From assembly GCA_966186435.1 (NCBI GenBank), contig CBIFWW010000061.1, positions 1 through 18,757 on the forward strand: a stretch of 18,757 bases of DNA, in the 5' to 3' direction. How positions within the stretch are numbered: position 1 is the first letter of the stretch; the number at the start of each line of letters is the position of its first letter. The stretch is from CBIFWW01 sp966186435. GTDB lineage: Bacteria; Pseudomonadota; Gammaproteobacteria; Enterobacterales; Enterobacteriaceae. Of this stretch, positions 15,260 through 18,757 are shown piece after piece. The position numbers and the translations under genes are program-made. Under the pieces are notes generated by a model. That model was not told the origin of the DNA. It ran no database searches and saw only the letters and a program-made list of their open reading frames with translations.

Positions 15260-16006
15260 TTATGCCATGGCCGCGCGGACCCGTTCCAGATCCTCGGGGG
15301 TGTCGACGCCGACACCCGGCAACGTCTTGGCTACATCCACATGAATTTTTTCGCCATACCACAGCACCCGCAGCTGTTCGAGCTTTTCGATATGCTCCAG
15401 CGCACTTGGCTGCCAATTCACATAACGGCGGATAAAACCTGCACGGTAGCCATAGATACCGATATGGCGCAGGAAGGTATCGCCAATTTGGTCACGTGAT
15501 TGGGCAAAGCGATCGCGATCCCAAGGAATAGACGCACGGGAGAAATAGAGCGCAAAGCCCTGCTCATCACGAACCACTTTCACCGCATTTGGGTTAAACG
15601 CTTCTTCAGCTTCGGTAATAGGCACCGCCAGGGTAGACATATTGGCCTGCATCCGAATCAGGTTATCTGCCACCTGCTTAATGATCACCGGGGGGATCAT
15701 TGGTTCATCACCCTGAACGTTGACGATCACCGTATCATCGGCAAAACCGCATTTCTCCACCACTTCGGCCAGACGCTCAGTACCGGATTCATGATCGGCG
15801 CAGGTCATGCAGACTTCACCGCCCGCCGCTTCTACGGCGCGGGCTACTTCTTGATTATCGGTGGCAATAATGATGCGCTCGGCCCCGGATTCACGGGCGC
15901 GCTCCAGCACATGTACCACCATCGGTTTACCGTGGATGTCTTTCAACGGTTTGCCCGGCAGGCGCGATGAGGCATAGCGGGCAGGGATAATAACCACAAA
16001 ACTCAT
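15260..16006 (-). CDS. kdsB: CMP-KDO synthetase (3-deoxy-manno-octulosonate cytidylyltransferase)
   Basis: KdsB activates KDO with CTP to CMP-KDO, the donor for the LPS inner core, in the cytoplasm. It has 248 residues, as in E. coli. Nucleotide-binding PARYASSRLPGKPL, the metal-site VNVQGDEPMIP and the second acidic segment GVDTPEDLERV are intact. One difference is C69 in MTCADHESGTERLAEV, where E. coli has R (MTRADH). Other KdsB proteins vary here (Haemophilus has S, from memory), so activity is probably unaffected. The ATG overlaps the ycaR stop by four bases (ATGA), so translation is coupled. With lpxK and msbA upstream it forms an LPS-supply gene run. Confidence 0.97.
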   Translation of the reverse strand: MSFVVIIPARYASSRLPGKPLKDIHGKPMVVHVLERARESGAERIIIATDNQEVARAVEAAGGEVCMTCADHESGTERLAEVVEKCGFADDTVIVNVQGDEPMIPPVIIKQVADNLIRMQANMSTLAVPITEAEEAFNPNAVKVVRDEQGFALYFSRASIPWDRDRFAQSRDQIGDTFLRHIGIYGYRAGFIRRYVNWQPSALEHIEKLEQLRVLWYGEKIHVDVAKTLPGVGVDTPEDLERVRAAMA

Positions 16007-16185
16007 ACGTTCGTCTCTTCAGCATTCAGGCTGCGAGCTTCCGTTTCCAGTAACACCGGAATCCCGTCGCGGAAAGGAAAAGCCAAGCCATCAACCTTGC
16101 AAATCAGTTCTTGTTTATCTTGGTTAAAGTAGAGTTTGCCGTTGCAAACCGGGCACGCAATAATTTCATGTAAACGGTGATCCAT
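16003..16185 (-). CDS. ycaR: YcaR, small Trm112-like protein (UPF0434)
   Basis: This 60-residue protein is the same length as E. coli YcaR. The family resembles Trm112, the small zinc protein that activates methyltransferases in eukaryotes and archaea. The bacterial role is not firmly known to me. A CPVC pair (C11, C14) and C29 in ELICKVD are present, but the fourth zinc cysteine expected at position 32 is D32, as in E. coli, so the zinc site is incomplete. The core LAFPFRDGIPVLLETEAR is the family signature. GGAGG stands five bases before the ATG, the strongest ribosome site in this run. It overlaps kdsB by four bases. Confidence 0.93.
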   Translation of the reverse strand: MDHRLHEIIACPVCNGKLYFNQDKQELICKVDGLAFPFRDGIPVLLETEARSLNAEETNV

Positions 16186-16208
16186 AATGCCTCCAGTTGG
16201 ACCTGATA

Positions 16209-16230
16209 GCTGTGTTTAGCATATCACAGC
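16209..16230 (-). other. Inverted repeat in the ycaQ-ycaR gap
   Basis: GCTGTG / CACAGC, a perfect 6-bp repeat with a 10-base loop, starts six bases after the ycaQ stop and lies 23 bases before the ycaR ATG. No T tract follows, so it is not a plain terminator. It may be a processing or attenuation hairpin, or overlap a ycaR-kdsB promoter. Confidence 0.35.
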
Positions 16231-16236
16231 CAATTA

Positions 16237-17466
16237 TTATTCTGATTCGGTTTCCCATTGATAGCCCCAGCTTGCCACCAGCTGTTCCGGCCCCTGCACC
16301 AAGGTGACCCGGTTCGCCCCCTGCCAACGGGCAAACAGGTTTATCGCCTGTTGCAGGCCCTGCTGCAACCCGATACCTGGTTTTACCCCTTCCTCCAGGT
16401 ATAAATTGATGATTTCAAGCTGCCCGGTCTTACGGTGCATTTTGGCATCCATCCGCCCTACCAGCGCGCCTTTGTGCAGCAACGGCAGGACAAAATAGCC
16501 AAATTTACGCTTGGGGGCCGGGATGTAGCACTCCAGGCGATAGCTAAAATCGAACAGTTGCTCGGCCCGGCTGCGGTCCCATACCACCGGATCGAAAGGT
16601 GACAGCACCGCGCTATGGGTGGCCTTCAGCGTGCCTTGCTCTGCCGCCGGGAGTAACGCCGCCAGGCTATGGTGCAGATACATCAGCCCCATTTCCGCCA
16701 CTTCAACCGGGATCACCTTGCCGTGCTCGAGCCACTGCTCGATCACCGGGGCTAGCTGCACATGGCGTAAGCGGTAATAATCTGCCAGCCACTCGCGGCG
16801 GAAGACCCCCAGGCTACGGGCGCTATGTTCCAGCATCAGGGAGCGGGCGGCCTCCATCGGGATCAGATGCTGTGCATCATCCCATTCGGGAATCACTCTG
16901 GCGGTAAGATCGTAGATGCGTTGGAAATTATGGCGTGACGACACCATCAGTTGGCCAGAGGTAAACAACCCTTCGAGATGGCGTTTATGGGGCTTCCACT
17001 CCCACCAGCCACTCTCCCCCTTATGAGGATGAGCGAAATCAGCAGATCTGACCGGGCCTTTGGCTTCAATGTGCGCCAACAGTGCCGCAATATCCTCGGC
17101 ATGCTCTTCCATCCAGTCGGCTTTGTATTTCCAGCCCATATTGCCTGGGTTGAGCATCTGATGGCGAACTAGGGCAAAATCCTTGCGGGGCAGGAAACAG
17201 GCCTCATGGGCCCAGTATTCAAAGATTTCCCCTTGCGCCAACGCATCATCCAGCCAGTGATTTGGATAACTACCGAGCCGGCTAAATAGCACCAGATAGG
17301 GGCTGCGCGCCACAATATTGATGGTGTCTATTTGCAGCAGAGACATACGTGAGATGGTGGCGGAAACATCAGAGGGTTTAGCCCGGCATTTCGGCTTGGT
17401 CAGCAAGCCTTGGGCGGCCAGATGCAGATGGCGCGCCATGCGCCGTGAAATGACCTTAACTGACAT
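16237..17466 (-). CDS. ycaQ: DNA glycosylase YcaQ (AlkX, HTH_42 family), crosslink repair
   Basis: YcaQ belongs to the AlkZ-type winged-helix glycosylases. The E. coli protein removes N7-alkylguanine adducts and unhooks interstrand crosslinks such as those of nitrogen mustards. It has 409 residues against 410 in E. coli. The catalytic motif is Q45-I-D47 in MSLLQIDTINIVARSPYL, the Q-x-D form of the YcaQ branch, distinct from the Q-x-Q of AlkZ. Further family blocks are YWAHEACFLPR, GWWEWKPHKRHLEGLF, LSPFDPVVWDR and GYFVLPLLHKG. A GGGA lies about seven bases before the ATG. It follows lpxK after 39 bases and likely shares its transcript. The C-terminus (about the last 12 residues) diverges most. 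Confidence 0.93.
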   Translation of the reverse strand: MSVKVISRRMARHLHLAAQGLLTKPKCRAKPSDVSATISRMSLLQIDTINIVARSPYLVLFSRLGSYPNHWLDDALAQGEIFEYWAHEACFLPRKDFALVRHQMLNPGNMGWKYKADWMEEHAEDIAALLAHIEAKGPVRSADFAHPHKGESGWWEWKPHKRHLEGLFTSGQLMVSSRHNFQRIYDLTARVIPEWDDAQHLIPMEAARSLMLEHSARSLGVFRREWLADYYRLRHVQLAPVIEQWLEHGKVIPVEVAEMGLMYLHHSLAALLPAAEQGTLKATHSAVLSPFDPVVWDRSRAEQLFDFSYRLECYIPAPKRKFGYFVLPLLHKGALVGRMDAKMHRKTGQLEIINLYLEEGVKPGIGLQQGLQQAINLFARWQGANRVTLVQGPEQLVASWGYQWETESE

Positions 17467-17505
17467 ACCCCATTCCCATTTGCGAAGTGGTGCCAGCTCT
17501 GGCCA

Positions 17506-18483
17506 CTAGCGCACCAGCTTAATTAATTTCTCGATAAGCACATCGCCCTGCGGTTGTGCCATCCGGGCATCCACCGGAAGATACCACCAATTATCCCGAG
17601 CAAAGCCGCGGCATTTCACCGCGTCTTTCTCAGTCATCAGCAGGTTTTGGCCCGGCTGATAAAGCGCGGTAAGTTCACCTTCATCAGGGGCATGGTGATC
17701 GGCCAATGGCACGGTCTTTTCCGGCTGCAATCCCAGTGCTTCCAGAGTGCTGAAAAAGCGCGGAGGATGACCAATACCGGCCACCGCCACCACGTGCTCA
17801 AGCTGGCTGATTTCCCGGCGCTCACCGGTGACCAGATTGACCGCCTGGCCAGGCACCAGTTGCATGGCGATTTCACCGGTAGCAGGCACACCGCCGTTAA
17901 CGATAACCGCATCCACCGTTGCTAACCGGCTGGCCCGCTCGCGCATTGGCCCCGCCGGTAACCACCAGCCATTGCCAAAACGCCGCACACCATCAATCAC
18001 CACGATTTCTACATCGCGGCTTAAGGCATAATGCTGTAAGCCATCGTCGGTGATGATGATTTGTGGCTGGTGGGCTGCCAGTAAGGCTTTTATCGCCTCA
18101 CTGCGTAGCGGAGAAACTGCCACGGCGGCCCCGGTACGTTGATAAATCAATACCGGCTCGTCCCCGGCCTCCGCAGGAGAGGTGCTTTGGCTCAATACCA
18201 GTGGATAGTGGGCAGCTTTCCCACCGTAACCGCGGGAAACCACACCGACACGTAAACCCGCTTTTTGTAGGGCTTCAACCAGCCAGATGGCAACCGGGGT
18301 TTTGCCGTTACCCCCGGCGGTTAAATTACCCACCACCACCACCGGCACCGGTGCACGCCAGCTTTTTTTCCAACCCAGCCGGTAGGCCAGGCGGATGGCA
18401 CCACTTACCAGGCCATATAGCCAGGAGAGCGGTAGTAACAGGACCCAAAGCGGCGAGCGACCTGACCAGATGCGTTCGATCAT
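17506..18483 (-). CDS. lpxK: Tetraacyldisaccharide 4'-kinase LpxK
   Basis: LpxK phosphorylates the 4' position of the tetraacyldisaccharide-1-phosphate lipid A precursor to give lipid IVA, on the cytoplasmic face of the inner membrane. It has 325 residues (E. coli 328). An N-terminal hydrophobic and amphipathic stretch (about 11-36) anchors it. The P-loop TAGGNGKT ends at T62 with K61, and the conserved DDGLQHY, VIDGVRRFGNGWWLPAGPM-type region, GIGHPPRFF and TEKDAVKC segments are present. The ATG overlaps the msbA stop by four bases (ATGA) without a clear Shine-Dalgarno, so translation probably depends on coupling to msbA, whose product flips the finished lipid A. Confidence 0.97.
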   Translation of the reverse strand: MIERIWSGRSPLWVLLLPLSWLYGLVSGAIRLAYRLGWKKSWRAPVPVVVVGNLTAGGNGKTPVAIWLVEALQKAGLRVGVVSRGYGGKAAHYPLVLSQSTSPAEAGDEPVLIYQRTGAAVAVSPLRSEAIKALLAAHQPQIIITDDGLQHYALSRDVEIVVIDGVRRFGNGWWLPAGPMRERASRLATVDAVIVNGGVPATGEIAMQLVPGQAVNLVTGERREISQLEHVVAVAGIGHPPRFFSTLEALGLQPEKTVPLADHHAPDEGELTALYQPGQNLLMTEKDAVKCRGFARDNWWYLPVDARMAQPQGDVLIEKLIKLVR

Positions 18484-18757
18484 TGGCCGAATTGCATCCG
18501 GTGCAGCTGGGCATAGACGCCTTTGTGTTCGAGCAACTCTTGGTGACTACCGCGCTCCACAATGCGGCCATCCTCTACCACCACGATTTCATCGGCTTTC
18601 TCGATAGTAGAAAGACGGTGAGCGATGACCAGAGAAGTACGGTTTTTCTGAAGCTCATCCAGCGCAGATTGAATGGCGCGTTCAGATTCGGTATCCAGCG
18701 CGGAGGTGGCTTCATCCAGAATCAGTACCGGGGAATCCCGCAGCAGGGCACGAGCAA
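18480..18757 (-). CDS. msbA: MsbA lipid A flippase, C-terminal 91 residues (runs off the window)
   Basis: Only the end of the gene is present; the membrane domain and Walker A lie beyond position 18757. Reading from 18755 leftward, the frame gives ARALLRDSP, then Walker B with the following D-loop (LILDEATSALD) and the H-loop histidine in IAHRLSTI. It ends LLEHKGVYAQLHRMQFGQ, the E. coli MsbA terminus. MsbA is the homodimeric ABC exporter that flips core-lipid A across the inner membrane. The stop TGA overlaps the lpxK start. The call rests on this C-terminus plus the conserved msbA-lpxK pairing. Confidence 0.95.
   Translation of the reverse strand, partial: ARALLRDSPVLILDEATSALDTESERAIQSALDELQKNRTSLVIAHRLSTIEKADEIVVVEDGRIVERGSHQELLEHKGVYAQLHRMQFGQ

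Noticed and set aside
15790..15840. Cys in place of Arg at residue 69 of KdsB as a possible inactivating change
   Set aside because: The position varies in the family (for example Ser in Haemophilus, from memory), and all other active-site blocks are intact.
1453..15986. KOPS-like octamers (GGGAAGGG on the minus strand at 1453-1460; GGGCAGGG on the plus strand at 15979-15986) as a replichore orientation signal
   Set aside because: The only two I noticed point in opposite directions, so they carry no usable polarity information.

Overview
The window is an uninterrupted stretch of enterobacterial core chromosome. The gene order is the one known from Escherichia coli: ompF, aspC, gloC (ycbL), mepK (ycbK), ldtD (ycbB), mukB, mukE, mukF, cmoM (smtA), elyC (ycbC), ycbJ, kdsB, ycaR, ycaQ, lpxK and the 3' end of msbA. 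Protein lengths and key residues match the E. coli orthologues closely, so the source belongs to Enterobacterales. The OmpF-locus porin and the divergence of LdtD suggest a lineage outside the Escherichia/Salmonella group, perhaps nearer Yersinia, Serratia or Hafnia. That placement rests on remembered sequence resemblance and is only moderately secure.

Layout. Positions 1-2717 read rightward: a regulated porin leader (OmpR-type boxes, conserved promoter, MicF target site), the porin gene with its terminator, and aspC with a terminator that it shares with the convergent gloC. Positions 2731-13341 read leftward. From the promoter end they run cmoM-mukF-mukE-mukB as one tightly packed operon closed by a terminator, then ldtD, then mepK-gloC. 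elyC (13473-14252) reads rightward and its last 24 bases overlap the end of ycbJ, which reads leftward. Positions 14229-18757 are all leftward: msbA (partial)-lpxK-ycaQ-ycaR-kdsB, ended by a strong terminator, then ycbJ.

Function. Three themes interleave. Envelope: the porin, LdtD (makes 3-3 peptidoglycan crosslinks), MepK (cuts them), ElyC, and the LPS genes kdsB, lpxK and msbA. Chromosome organisation and DNA repair: the MukBEF condensin and the YcaQ glycosylase. RNA modification and metabolism: CmoM, GloC, AspC and the small Trm112-like YcaR.

I see no mobile element, prophage, CRISPR array, tRNA, rRNA or unfamiliar multi-gene system. Every substantial open frame not listed is antisense to, or frame-shifted within, a recognised gene. 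The points worth a second look are small: a lipobox-like cysteine in the LdtD signal peptide, a lost arginine in the porin eyelet, a possible second promoter inside the porin leader, a kinase-like YcbJ without its catalytic aspartates, and a few unexplained intergenic inverted repeats.
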